Notes under the pieces: model-generated | The model's database searches: none | The model's input: only the letters and a program-made list of their open reading frames with translations | Told to the model about the DNA's origin: nothing | Shown: positions 1 to 6,133 of the stretch, piece after piece | Layout: each line of letters begins with the position of its first letter | How positions within the stretch are numbered: the stretch's first letter is position 1 | NCBI RefSeq assembly: GCF_945952095.1 | Contig: NZ_CAMFHL010000205.1 | Coordinates: forward strand, 1-13,769 | Origin: an uncultured Arsenicibacter sp. | GTDB taxonomy: Bacteria; Bacteroidota; Bacteroidia; Cytophagales; Spirosomataceae | Direction of reading: 5' to 3' | DNA length: 13,769 nt | Made by a program: the position numbers and the translations under genes

Positions 1-93
1 ACTTTACCCGTAAATAACGTACCTGTCTGGCCCATCGACGTACTTACCGTCAGTAGCCAAAGCACCCCGATTAACCAGGCATGGCATCGATAA
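1..93 (+). CDS. C-terminal tail of an upstream gene (partial, unidentified)
   Basis: Frame 1 is open from the first base to a TAA at 91-93 and encodes 30 residues ending in INQAWHR. Codon use and GC content resemble the genes further on, while composition drops sharply to AT-rich right after the stop, as at the end of a real gene. The tail contains VPVWPIDVLTV followed by a short polar stretch with INQ. This loosely recalls the C-termini of SusD/RagB outer-membrane lipoproteins, which often read WPIP...NPNLxQNPGY, but the final NPG is absent, so the family is only a guess. Too little remains to assign a function, and chance openness over 30 codons is possible. Confidence 0.4.
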   Translation, partial: TLPVNNVPVWPIDVLTVSSQSTPINQAWHR

Positions 94-132
94 AGTGAAA
101 GATTATTCATGAGAGTTTAGTTATTATTTATT

Positions 133-156
133 AATGATAAATATCAATTTATCATT
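133..156. repeat. Perfect AT-rich inverted repeat (10-bp arms, 4-nt loop)
   Basis: AATGATAAAT (133-142) is exactly complementary in reverse to ATTTATCATT (147-156), with ATCA between. It lies 40 bp after the stop of the upstream tail. It could be a weak transcription terminator for that gene or a binding site for a dimeric regulator such as the IclR protein encoded downstream. A stem made almost only of A-T pairs makes a terminator role doubtful. Confidence 0.5.
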
Positions 157-334
157 GCAATACTATATCTCATAAGTATACGTGTCAACTTTTTTAACTT
201 ATTTATTTTTTTTCTGTACTATTTTAATTCGCTTATTTAGAGGAATAGTCATAGGCATAAACCTTATTCACATAGAAGACAGGGAATGGCTATAAAAAAA
301 GTACAATAAAAGGGGTAAGACAGGCTGTGAAGCC

Positions 335-365
335 TTTGTAATTTTATTTTAATCAGGTAAACTTG
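335..365 (+). promoter_or_regulatory. Candidate promoter of the IclR gene
   Basis: TTTG at 335-338 and TAAACTTG at 358-365 are separated by 19 bp. The Bacteroidota housekeeping consensus is TTTG-N19-21-TAnnTTTG, so this matches at all but one informative position. It predicts a transcript starting near 370 and a leader of roughly 95 nt before the ATG at 467. Confidence 0.5.
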
Positions 366-466
366 CAGATACTATTACATTGATAAATTACGCACGTTTT
401 ACTGCTACTAAATTCTGGTACTGTAGAACAGAGAGACGTTTATAGAATCATAACCTGCATCATACA

Positions 467-1210
467 ATGGTTTTAGTTATTGTTAAGGCACTGGATATAC
501 TGGAACTGGTGGCACAGGACCCGGGCCGGGCACACTCCCTCACAGAGATTGCGGATACATTACAAATGAATCAGGCCACGTGCGTGAATATCCTCAAAAC
601 GCTGGTTGACAAAAATTACCTTGAACACCTCGGGCGTAAGAAAGGATACCGGCTTGGGCCAATGGCCTATAACCTGACCAATAACCTCTCCTATAATCAG
701 GACCTGATTCTGTCGGCGAAGGATATTATGGAAGATTTGTCGCGCCGGCTTAACGAAACGTCCATACTTGGGATCATCCGGAACCAGAAGCGATTTATTA
801 TTCATCTCGTAAACAGCGATCAGGATCTTCAGGTACGAAGCAGAACAGAACGTAATATTTACGAAACCGCAACGGGGCGGCTCTTACTGGCCTATATGTC
901 GGCAAAGGAGCGGGAGAGTCTTATTCATTCAGTAGGCTATCCGTCGGCCGATGTATGGCCCGAGGCAACGACGCCTGCAGATTTAGAAACAGCATTGGAC
1001 TTAATCAGAATTAATGGTCTGGCCATGACACGGTCAAAAACGCACGTTATCGGGCTGGCGGTTCCGGTTTCCCGCCATGAGCAGGTAATTGCCGGACTCA
1101 GTATCTTCCTGCCCGAAATACGGTTCAGTCAATCAGTAAGCAGTCTGATCGAAACGGAGCTAAGAGCCGCCGCCCGGCTGATCAGCCGGCGGTTATCCGG
1201 TATTTCCTGA
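467..1210 (+). CDS. IclR-family transcriptional regulator
   Basis: A 247-residue protein of usual IclR length. Residues ~5-65 form the winged helix-turn-helix (KALDILELVAQDPGRAHS, then LTEIADTLQMNQATCVNILKTL and the wing GYRLGP). Residues ~75-245 are the effector-binding domain, with the typical late LAVPVSRHEQVIAGLSIF segment. Family members bind small metabolites in the C-terminal domain and repress or activate adjacent catabolic genes; the ligand cannot be told here. The start is the ATG at 467, leaving almost no residues before the first helix, as is common. It stands alone on the plus strand, convergent with the amidohydrolase gene, so its target may be itself or the gene upstream of the window rather than the amidohydrolase. 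No Shine-Dalgarno motif precedes it. Confidence 0.9.
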   Translation: MVLVIVKALDILELVAQDPGRAHSLTEIADTLQMNQATCVNILKTLVDKNYLEHLGRKKGYRLGPMAYNLTNNLSYNQDLILSAKDIMEDLSRRLNETSILGIIRNQKRFIIHLVNSDQDLQVRSRTERNIYETATGRLLLAYMSAKERESLIHSVGYPSADVWPEATTPADLETALDLIRINGLAMTRSKTHVIGLAVPVSRHEQVIAGLSIFLPEIRFSQSVSSLIETELRAAARLISRRLSGIS

Positions 1211-1239
1211 TTGACGACCACACCAGAATCAACGTAAAT

Positions 1240-1301
1240 CCGGAAGGCCGGTACTACGTCCTGATCCGGAATCAGTAACGTTGGTAGCACCGGCCTTCCG
1301 G
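1240..1301. terminator. Large hairpin between convergent genes (probable bidirectional terminator)
   Basis: Arms at 1240-1257 and 1284-1301 pair over 18 bp with a single mismatch (CCGGAAGGCCGGT perfect, then CTAC/GTAG). An inner hairpin CTGAT-ccgga-ATCAG (1261-1275) sits in the loop. It lies between the stop of the IclR gene (1210) and the stop of the minus-strand amidohydrolase gene (1309), where a shared terminator is expected. There is no long T tract directly after either arm, so it is not a textbook intrinsic terminator. Confidence 0.7.
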
Positions 1302-1308
1302 AAACGGA

Positions 1309-2952
1309 TCAGTTTGTTTTCAGCAGCCCGGCATCGTAGACGATAACCCCGTTTACCATCGTCAGTATGCTTTCGGTCTGTAACAGTTTTGGGACAGGCA
1401 CGGTAAAGATATTCTGGGACATAACCGCCAGATCAGCGACTTTACCGACAGTCAGTGTGCCTTTGTCCTGCTCGGCCAATTCGGCATAGGCGGCTGTACG
1501 CGTATAGGCAATAACCGCCTGTTCGCGGGTCAGGGCCTCACCCGGCCGGCGCGGATGGGTAGTGGCAAACATAATATTCAGGTAAGGGTTAAAAGGCCCG
1601 TCTGATCCGATAGCCAGCGGAATATGCTGATTCAGCAGCGTTTTCATCGCCATGCCGTGTGTAGGTGGCGGACCCACCGGAAAGCCGTCAATCGGGGCGA
1701 AGTGCGTAGGGTTCTGGACAATAATAACGCCCATATCCTGCGCTTTTTTCAGGTACTCCGGCGAATAGTCGATCTCATCCCCGTGTTCGAAACGGGGGCG
1801 AAGCGCTTTCCAGTCAACGGGTATGGCGGCCATCACGTCAAGTAGTTTACCGATTGACCGGGTACCGCCGATGTGAAAATGCAGCTGATCATGACGGGTA
1901 ATGGCTTCCCTGCACATCTGCTCGATCTCGGGCAACGAGTAATTCATGCGGCCATACCAGCCCGGCCGGTTCGGGTAGGGGTCAACCTGCTCCGCACCAC
2001 TTTCAAGGGGCGTTCCTTCGAGCAGCCATTTGGTACCGCTTACGGTGGCCAGCGGAAGATCGGGTACTGTTGCGGGCAAGTCTTTAGCGGGGATACTCAG
2101 ACTGCCATCCATATTCATATCCCCCCAACGGATCAGGCGGAGCCGGAACGGTAAGCCGGCTTTTTTCCATAACCGGATATAATCCGTTGCGGTCGCACCG
2201 GTACACATATTCTGATAGCTGGTGACGCCGGCTTTCAGTAATGCGCTGGTCAGCCCTTTAAAAACGGCGATGGTAGCGGCCTCGTCCCGCCGGGAGGCTA
2301 AGTCAGCATAGCGGGTGTGCGGTGACCAGGCGTTTTTTTCGTAGCCTTTACCCGTAAGTGTGCGGCCGTCCGGCATGCGTTCGTAAAATCCGCCTTTGGG
2401 GTCAGGCTGATCGTCGGCAATGCCCAGGCTGCGCAGCCCGCGCGTATTGAATAATCCGACATGTCCCCACCAGGACAGCAGCCGGACGGGGTGGTCAGGG
2501 GCAATTTTATCCAGTACAAAACGGGTTGCTTCCGGTGAGTTGGCAATGCTTATACCGATTGTGCCTTCGATCCACTCGCCTTTGGGTGTTCGCGCGACAG
2601 CTTTTTTGAGCGAATCCAGCACGGATTGCCAGGTTGGGTCCATGCCGTTTGTCGGAATTTTCACGGCCTTAAGGCCATCCGGCAGGTGGTTGTGCGCATC
2701 ATTGAATCCGGGTACGACCAGCATACCGCTTAAATTCAGCCGTTTTGTTTGCCGGCCGGCGAGTTTTTCGATGTCAGCCGACCGGCCGGCGGCCATAATA
2801 CGGCCATTTCTGATCGCCAGTGCCTCCACGTATAATTGACTGGTGTCCGAAGTAAAAATCCGTCCGTTCGTCAGAATCAGGTCGGGTGATTGCGCCTGGA
2901 GCGACAGGCTGCATGACAGTAATAACAGAAGCAAAACAAAGAAAGCGCGCAT
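1309..2952 (-). CDS. Secreted amidohydrolase family 3 protein (YtcJ-like metal-dependent hydrolase)
   Basis: 547 residues from the ATG at 2952. The open frame extends to a TTG at 2979, but the ATG puts a signal peptide at the very N-terminus (MRAFFVLLLLLLSCSLSLQA, likely cut before QSPD), and a perfect -7 promoter element overlaps the TTG, so the TTG would lie at or before the transcript start. The mature protein has a β-sandwich piece followed by a TIM-barrel metal site: DAHNH (His87, His89), a later FHIGG histidine, RFEHGDE, and the IGSDGP aspartate near the C-terminus. YtcJ-type enzymes hydrolyse amide or related C-N bonds; substrates are mostly unknown. The signal peptide suggests a periplasmic role. 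LLSC could be read as a poor lipobox, but signal peptidase I cleavage fits better. It follows the AraC-type regulator gene on the same strand with a 73-bp gap. Confidence 0.88.
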   Translation of the reverse strand: MRAFFVLLLLLLSCSLSLQAQSPDLILTNGRIFTSDTSQLYVEALAIRNGRIMAAGRSADIEKLAGRQTKRLNLSGMLVVPGFNDAHNHLPDGLKAVKIPTNGMDPTWQSVLDSLKKAVARTPKGEWIEGTIGISIANSPEATRFVLDKIAPDHPVRLLSWWGHVGLFNTRGLRSLGIADDQPDPKGGFYERMPDGRTLTGKGYEKNAWSPHTRYADLASRRDEAATIAVFKGLTSALLKAGVTSYQNMCTGATATDYIRLWKKAGLPFRLRLIRWGDMNMDGSLSIPAKDLPATVPDLPLATVSGTKWLLEGTPLESGAEQVDPYPNRPGWYGRMNYSLPEIEQMCREAITRHDQLHFHIGGTRSIGKLLDVMAAIPVDWKALRPRFEHGDEIDYSPEYLKKAQDMGVIIVQNPTHFAPIDGFPVGPPPTHGMAMKTLLNQHIPLAIGSDGPFNPYLNIMFATTHPRRPGEALTREQAVIAYTRTAAYAELAEQDKGTLTVGKVADLAVMSQNIFTVPVPKLLQTESILTMVNGVIVYDAGLLKTN

Positions 2953-2976
2953 GGCGAACGTGTTTTGGTGAATACC

Positions 2977-2984
2977 CAAAACTA
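2977..2984 (-). promoter_or_regulatory. Perfect -7 element (TAGTTTTG) of the amidohydrolase gene
   Basis: On the minus strand TAGTTTTG fits TAnnTTTG exactly. Transcription would begin around 2970, about 18 nt before the ATG at 2952, which supports that start over the upstream TTG. No TTTG lies at the -33 distance; in its place are two tandem TACAGCCG copies, which suggests an activated rather than constitutive promoter. Confidence 0.55.
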
Positions 2985-2992
2985 GGCCGTCA

Positions 2993-3011
2993 CGGCTGTA
3001 TACCGGCTGTA
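2993..3011 (-). repeat. Tandem 8-bp direct repeat with 11-bp period in the amidohydrolase promoter
   Basis: On the minus strand TACAGCCG occurs at 3011-3004 and again at 3000-2993, an 11-bp period (about one helical turn), just upstream of the -7 element. AraC-family proteins bind direct half-sites, and such a gene sits immediately upstream, so these may be its operator. Spacing for AraC-type dimers is usually about two turns, so the assignment is tentative. Confidence 0.35.
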
Positions 3012-3025
3012 AAAAAACGACAAGC

Positions 3026-3775
3026 TTATCCCGGCGGACCCGTATCCGGAGAGGCCATGTTCTGGGACATCAGTATCGTTGGGGATACTTCGGCAAACTG
3101 CCGGAAATCACGCATGAAATGTGAATAGTCAAAGTACCCGCAGGCATAGGCAACATCAAGCCAGTCGAGGTGCGGCAAACGGAGCTTGAGCTTAAAGGCC
3201 CGGTCAAAACGGGCGATACGGGCGTAAAACTTAGGACTCATGCCGAGACGTTGCTGAAACTTCCGTTCAAGCTGTCGGCTGCTCAGACAAGCCTGATCCG
3301 CCAGCCAGTCCAGCGAAAGCGGCCGGTCCGACTCTTTAATAGCCAGAATGACATGATCGATGGGTTCAGGCTGTATCCTACGGGAAACCGGTTTTATCCG
3401 GTTCAGCAGGTAGGTTTCAATGTGACTGATCATACAACGGTAATCGGTTTCCTCCCGCAACCGGTCGTTCAGGGCTTTCATACCGGGATCCATCAGGCAT
3501 TCCGCATCAATTTCCTTGTGCTGAAATTCATAGGCCGGCATTTTGCCAAGCAGGTGATACAGGAATCCGGGCCGGAAACAAACCTGAATAATCAGGTGGT
3601 CCTCGCCGAGCAGTATGTTGATCCGCGAGGTTTGCTGGCCCACAAAAATACCCGTCGGGTTAGTCCTTGTCTCTCCGTTACTGTTCACGACAGTTTTGGC
3701 GATGCTGCGCGGATAGAAGAACAGCGACTGATCCGCATCGGGTGGAACGGGTTTAACACGCTCTGTAGCAGACAA
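3026..3775 (-). CDS. AraC-family transcriptional regulator with DUF6597-like N-terminal domain
   Basis: 249 residues if started at the TTG at 3775. The C-terminal ~100 residues are an AraC/XylS double helix-turn-helix: LSLDWLADQACLSSRQLERK, then FQQRLGMSPKFYARIARF, then LDVAYACGYFDYSHFMRDF, ending in the usual FAEVSPTIL. The N-terminal half (GIFVGQQTS, CFRPGFLYHLLGKMP) resembles the small ligand-sensing domain (DUF6597-like) common in Bacteroidota regulators. The start is uncertain: the frame stays open and family-like for 31 codons further upstream (to 3868) but contains no ATG, GTG or TTG there. It may therefore use a non-standard start or have lost its start codon. It precedes the amidohydrolase gene on the same strand, its most likely target. 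Confidence 0.82.
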   Translation of the reverse strand: MSATERVKPVPPDADQSLFFYPRSIAKTVVNSNGETRTNPTGIFVGQQTSRINILLGEDHLIIQVCFRPGFLYHLLGKMPAYEFQHKEIDAECLMDPGMKALNDRLREETDYRCMISHIETYLLNRIKPVSRRIQPEPIDHVILAIKESDRPLSLDWLADQACLSSRQLERKFQQRLGMSPKFYARIARFDRAFKLKLRLPHLDWLDVAYACGYFDYSHFMRDFRQFAEVSPTILMSQNMASPDTGPPG

Positions 3776-3868
3776 ATGACCTGTCTGTATATGCAGTAAC
3801 AGGTAATGCCGGACATAAGGCCGGAGTGCCGGATGGGGTTGTATCTTCGGGTAGAAAACGCTAGTCTG
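3776..3868 (-). other. In-frame, family-like 5' extension of the AraC-type gene without a standard start codon
   Basis: Reading upstream of the TTG at 3775 in the same frame gives 31 codons after a TGA at 3869-3871, including QPHPALRPYVRHYLLLH. This looks like the N-terminal signature of the DUF6597/AraC group, whose members typically begin within a few residues of a (Q/K)PHPxLxPYVxxYW-like segment. No ATG, GTG or TTG lies in this stretch; near-cognates present are ATA (just before QPHPAL) and several CTG codons. Either translation starts at a near-cognate codon, or the original ATG mutated (ATG to ATA would give exactly this) and the gene is N-terminally damaged. Confidence 0.55.
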
Positions 3869-3881
3869 TCAGGTCGTGATC

Positions 3882-3895
3882 CCTATAGATATAGG
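3882..3895. repeat. Short dyad CCTATA-GA-TATAGG upstream of the AraC-type gene
   Basis: Six-base arms with a 2-nt spacer, in the space between the divergent AraC-type and TetR-type genes. It lies about 10 bp before the TGA that bounds the AraC-type reading frame. It could be an operator for that gene; short AT-rich dyads also occur by chance. Confidence 0.3.
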
Positions 3896-3924
3896 AAATT
3901 ACGGATCGTTAACGCCCGGTTTTC

Positions 3925-3957
3925 TTTGTAAACGGTACTGAGTGCGCTGTATTTTCG
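3925..3957 (+). promoter_or_regulatory. Possible distal promoter of the TetR gene
   Basis: TTTG at 3925-3928 and TATTTTCG at 3950-3957 are 21 bp apart, one mismatch from the TAnnTTTG consensus. A transcript from here would run through the palindrome at 3979-4012, which would then act as a downstream roadblock operator. Confidence 0.3.
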
Positions 3958-3978
3958 CTATGGTATGGAGCAGGTCTG

Positions 3979-4012
3979 CCAATAGTTTTAATCAATTGGT
4001 TAAAACTATTGG
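3979..4012. promoter_or_regulatory. 34-bp palindrome, probable operator of the TetR-family regulator
   Basis: CCAATAGTTTTAA at the left edge is mirrored by TTAAAACTATTGG at the right, with CAATTG at the centre; only one pair (3992/3999) is mismatched. Its core TTTAATCA-AT-TGGTTAAA (3987-4004) matches the dyad in front of the tolC-like gene (4716-4733) in all but one arm base. It ends 8 bp before the -33 element of the proximal tetR promoter. Autoregulation by the adjacent TetR protein is the simplest reading. Confidence 0.7.
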
Positions 4013-4020
4013 TTAAGAAT

Positions 4021-4051
4021 TTTGGAATTATAAAAAGGGTGTGTACATTTG
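4021..4051 (+). promoter_or_regulatory. Consensus promoter of the TetR gene (TTTG-N19-TACATTTG)
   Basis: TTTG at 4021-4024 and TACATTTG at 4044-4051 are spaced by exactly 19 bp, a perfect match to the Bacteroidota promoter consensus. The expected start near 4056 leaves a leader of about 15 nt before the ATG at 4073. Confidence 0.75.
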
Positions 4052-4072
4052 AGCCGTTAATCGAAGAAAACT

Positions 4073-4696
4073 ATGCTTTGTTCATCAAAACCAACGGAAG
4101 ACCGGATCAAGGAGGCTGCGAAAGAAGTCTTCATGGAGAAGGGTTTTGACGGAACAACTACCCGCGACATTGCCAAAGCGGCCGGTATCAACAGTGCGTT
4201 GATGAATTATTACTTCCGGAGCAAGGAAAAACTGTTTCACTCGATCTTCACGGATGTGTGTGGCTTGTTCTTCGAGGGCATGATTCAGATGTTTAACTCA
4301 GAGATTCCGCTGCGGGAAAAGATTGAGGCGCTGATTGATCATGAATATGCCATGATGCGTGAAAACCCGCGGATTTCCATATTTATCCTGAATGAGCTGC
4401 ACCGGAATCCCGAACGCCTCAGTGGGCTGATCGGGCCGACAAAACGCATTATCGAAGATTCATTCCAGAAACAGCTTGATGAGGCAATTGCGGCCGGAAG
4501 TATCCGGAATGTTAACGCGCATCATATTTTCATGATGATTATTGCGAACATCCAGTTCCCGTTTATTTCAAAACCGGTCTTGCAGTTAACATGGAATATG
4601 TCGGATAGTGAATTTGAATCGTTCTGCGACCAGCACATTAAGCTGACCAAGGAGTCTATCTGTTCGTACCTTTTTGAATTTCAACCTGCGTGTTGA
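4073..4696 (+). CDS. TetR/AcrR-family transcriptional regulator of the efflux operon
   Basis: 207 residues, normal for the family. Residues ~8-55 are the TetR DNA-binding domain: RIKEAAKEVFMEKGFDGTTT, then RDIAKAAGINSALMNYYF and RSKEKLF, all close to consensus. The remaining helical part (LREKIEALIDHEYAMMRENP, a central FILNELHRNPERL) is a ligand-binding/dimerisation domain resembling TetR_C domains found beside RND systems. The gene is 69 bp upstream of and co-oriented with the tolC-like gene, and related palindromes precede both. This is the classic arrangement of a local repressor released by an efflux substrate. The ATG at 4073 fits the promoter position. The ligand is unknown. Confidence 0.9.
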   Translation: MLCSSKPTEDRIKEAAKEVFMEKGFDGTTTRDIAKAAGINSALMNYYFRSKEKLFHSIFTDVCGLFFEGMIQMFNSEIPLREKIEALIDHEYAMMRENPRISIFILNELHRNPERLSGLIGPTKRIIEDSFQKQLDEAIAAGSIRNVNAHHIFMMIIANIQFPFISKPVLQLTWNMSDSEFESFCDQHIKLTKESICSYLFEFQPAC

Positions 4697-4704
4697 TCTA
4701 TTTT

Positions 4705-4737
4705 TTTGACCTTTATTTAATCAAATGATTAAATTAA
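4705..4737 (+). promoter_or_regulatory. Candidate promoter of the efflux operon
   Basis: TTTG at 4705-4708 and TAAATTAA at 4730-4737 are 21 bp apart; the -7 matches TAnnTTTG at four of six fixed bases. The dyad at 4716-4733 fills the spacer and the first half of the -7, so a bound repressor would exclude RNA polymerase. The predicted leader is about 25 nt. Confidence 0.45.
4716..4733. promoter_or_regulatory. Operator dyad TTTAATCA-AA-TGATTAAA in front of the efflux operon
   Basis: A perfect 8-bp inverted repeat with a 2-nt spacer, 33 bp before the tolC-like ATG. It shares its sequence and geometry with the core of the palindrome upstream of tetR (3987-4004). A second, looser pair of the same half-sites follows (TGATT at 4739-4743 and AATCA at 4749-4753). 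Confidence 0.7.
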
Positions 4738-4765
4738 ATGATTAGTTAAATCAATTAGTAAAAAA

Positions 4766-6091
4766 ATGATGAAACACTTTACAAGGTATCTCCCGATAGC
4801 CTTGCTGGTTACTGCTATGCCTGTTTCCGGACAAAGTATATCGCTGGAACAACTGCTGGAACGGGCCATGCAGCAAAACAGTCAGGTGCAGATTGCACGC
4901 CTCGACGAAACAAAGGTGGGGTCGCAGATCGACGAAGTCAGGGCCAATGCCAGACCCCATGTGGCCGTTGCCGGTGATTACAAACGGTACATCAAAATAC
5001 CCGGGCAGCTTGTACCGGCTTCATTTTTCGGAGGGCCGGAGGGAACATATGCCACCCTGGCGTTTGGCTTACCCTACAATATGTCAACGACGCTACAGGC
5101 TTCCCAGGCCTTGTACAACCCGTCAATCGGTTTAGGGCTTAAGGCTGCAAAGCTTTCACAGCAGGTAGCTACCCTGCAAACGGTGAAAACAAAAGAGGAC
5201 ATTGCCTATCAGGTGTCTGCCACGTACTACAATTTGCAGACCGTAAATCAGCAACTCGGATTTCTGAAAAGTAATCACACCTCGCTCGCAAAGATGATCC
5301 GGATCACAGACTTGCTGTACCAGCAGAAACTGGCGAAAGGCACTGATGTTGACCGGCTGCGGATCAATATGACTGGGCTGGAAACGCAGATGGCATCCCT
5401 GAATGCAGGCAAAGAGCAACTTATAAACCTGTTGAAGCTACTGACAGGTATGCCGCAATCTGATCCGCTGGATATTGAGACTACGATTCAGCAAAACGCA
5501 GCGCAGCCGCTGAATACAGAAGATGCAACCCTGAACCGTACTGAAATTCAGCTGCTACAGCGCCAGCGTGAACTGAATGATCTGTCCTACAAATCGACGA
5601 AGGCCGGTAACCTGCCGACTGTTGCGGCCTATGGCGTCGCCAACTCAACGTTCTTCGGTAAGGGCGGCTCAGACGGTGTTTTTAAAAATGTGCCGGGTTA
5701 CTGGTTTGGCCTCCAGGTGAACTGGTCGCTTTACGATGGCAGTGCCCGTAACGCCAGAATGCGGCAGAACCGGATCGATAGCGACAAACTCAATGAGCAG
5801 GAAAAACTGCTGAAAGAATCTATAACGATGGATGTTCTGAACGCCCGCGCCAAACTACTGGTCGAACAACAGAATCTCCGTGCCGTCCGTGATCAGGTGG
5901 CGCTGGCCGAGAAGGTTTACCAGCAGGCGCAGCTACAGTTTAAGGAGGGCACTATTTCACTGACGGATGTCATTCAGGCTGAAAACAGTGTATCTGAATC
6001 CCAGAATAATTACCTGACTACATTTGTTAAACTCCGGACTGCCGAGCTCGACTGGAAAAAAGCAACCGGCACGCTGGTACCCCAACCATAA
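4766..6091 (+). CDS. TolC-family outer membrane efflux protein
   Basis: 441 residues with a signal peptide (MMKHFTRYLPIALLVTAMPVSGQ, cut near SG-QS). The mature chain starts with the family's SLEQLLERAMQQNSQVQIARL and contains two OEP repeats of long helices separated by strands: residues ~20-215 and ~255-435, each ending in NxY-type segments (YQVSATYYNLQTVNQQL; AENSVSESQNNYLTTFVKLRTAELDWKKATGTL). Such proteins trimerise into an outer-membrane channel with a long periplasmic helical barrel that docks onto the adaptor. Two consecutive ATGs (4766 and 4769) are possible starts. It is the first gene of the efflux operon, followed after 42 bp by the adaptor gene with no terminator between. It lacks an obvious lipobox cysteine, so it is probably not a lipoprotein. 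Confidence 0.92.
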   Translation: MMKHFTRYLPIALLVTAMPVSGQSISLEQLLERAMQQNSQVQIARLDETKVGSQIDEVRANARPHVAVAGDYKRYIKIPGQLVPASFFGGPEGTYATLAFGLPYNMSTTLQASQALYNPSIGLGLKAAKLSQQVATLQTVKTKEDIAYQVSATYYNLQTVNQQLGFLKSNHTSLAKMIRITDLLYQQKLAKGTDVDRLRINMTGLETQMASLNAGKEQLINLLKLLTGMPQSDPLDIETTIQQNAAQPLNTEDATLNRTEIQLLQRQRELNDLSYKSTKAGNLPTVAAYGVANSTFFGKGGSDGVFKNVPGYWFGLQVNWSLYDGSARNARMRQNRIDSDKLNEQEKLLKESITMDVLNARAKLLVEQQNLRAVRDQVALAEKVYQQAQLQFKEGTISLTDVIQAENSVSESQNNYLTTFVKLRTAELDWKKATGTLVPQP

Positions 6092-6133
6092 TTCTCCCGA
6101 AAAGCATTAACCTAACAGGTACATCATCATTTT

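Larger units (their letters stand above)
94..466. other. AT-rich intergenic region upstream of the IclR gene
   Basis: This is the longest gene-free stretch in the window. It is strongly AT-rich, with long T runs around 190-230, in contrast to the CCGG-dense coding DNA around it. It holds a perfect 10-bp dyad (133-156) and one promoter-like pair (335-365), listed separately. I see no convincing open frame, tRNA or structured RNA in it. Confidence 0.7.

Noticed and set aside
348..355. TTTAATCA half-site of the TetR-type motif between the promoter elements of the IclR gene
   Set aside because: The other half is not present at the right spacing, and an 8-mer of this composition is expected by chance in AT-rich DNA.
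2751..2790. Very frequent CCGG and GGCCGG, e.g. CCGGCCGGC twice 30 bp apart
   Set aside because: Both copies encode Ala-Gly-Arg, and the pattern occurs throughout the coding DNA but hardly in AT-rich spacers; codon preference (CGG for Arg, GCC/GGC) explains it better than a repeat family or modification signal.
2953..2979. TTG-initiated extension of the amidohydrolase by nine residues
   Set aside because: The ATG at 2952 puts a clean signal peptide at the N-terminus, and the promoter -7 element overlaps the TTG.
3170..3799. Plus-strand open frame of 209 codons opposite the AraC-type gene
   Set aside because: The minus strand carries clear double helix-turn-helix sequence; the plus-strand product shows no family features.
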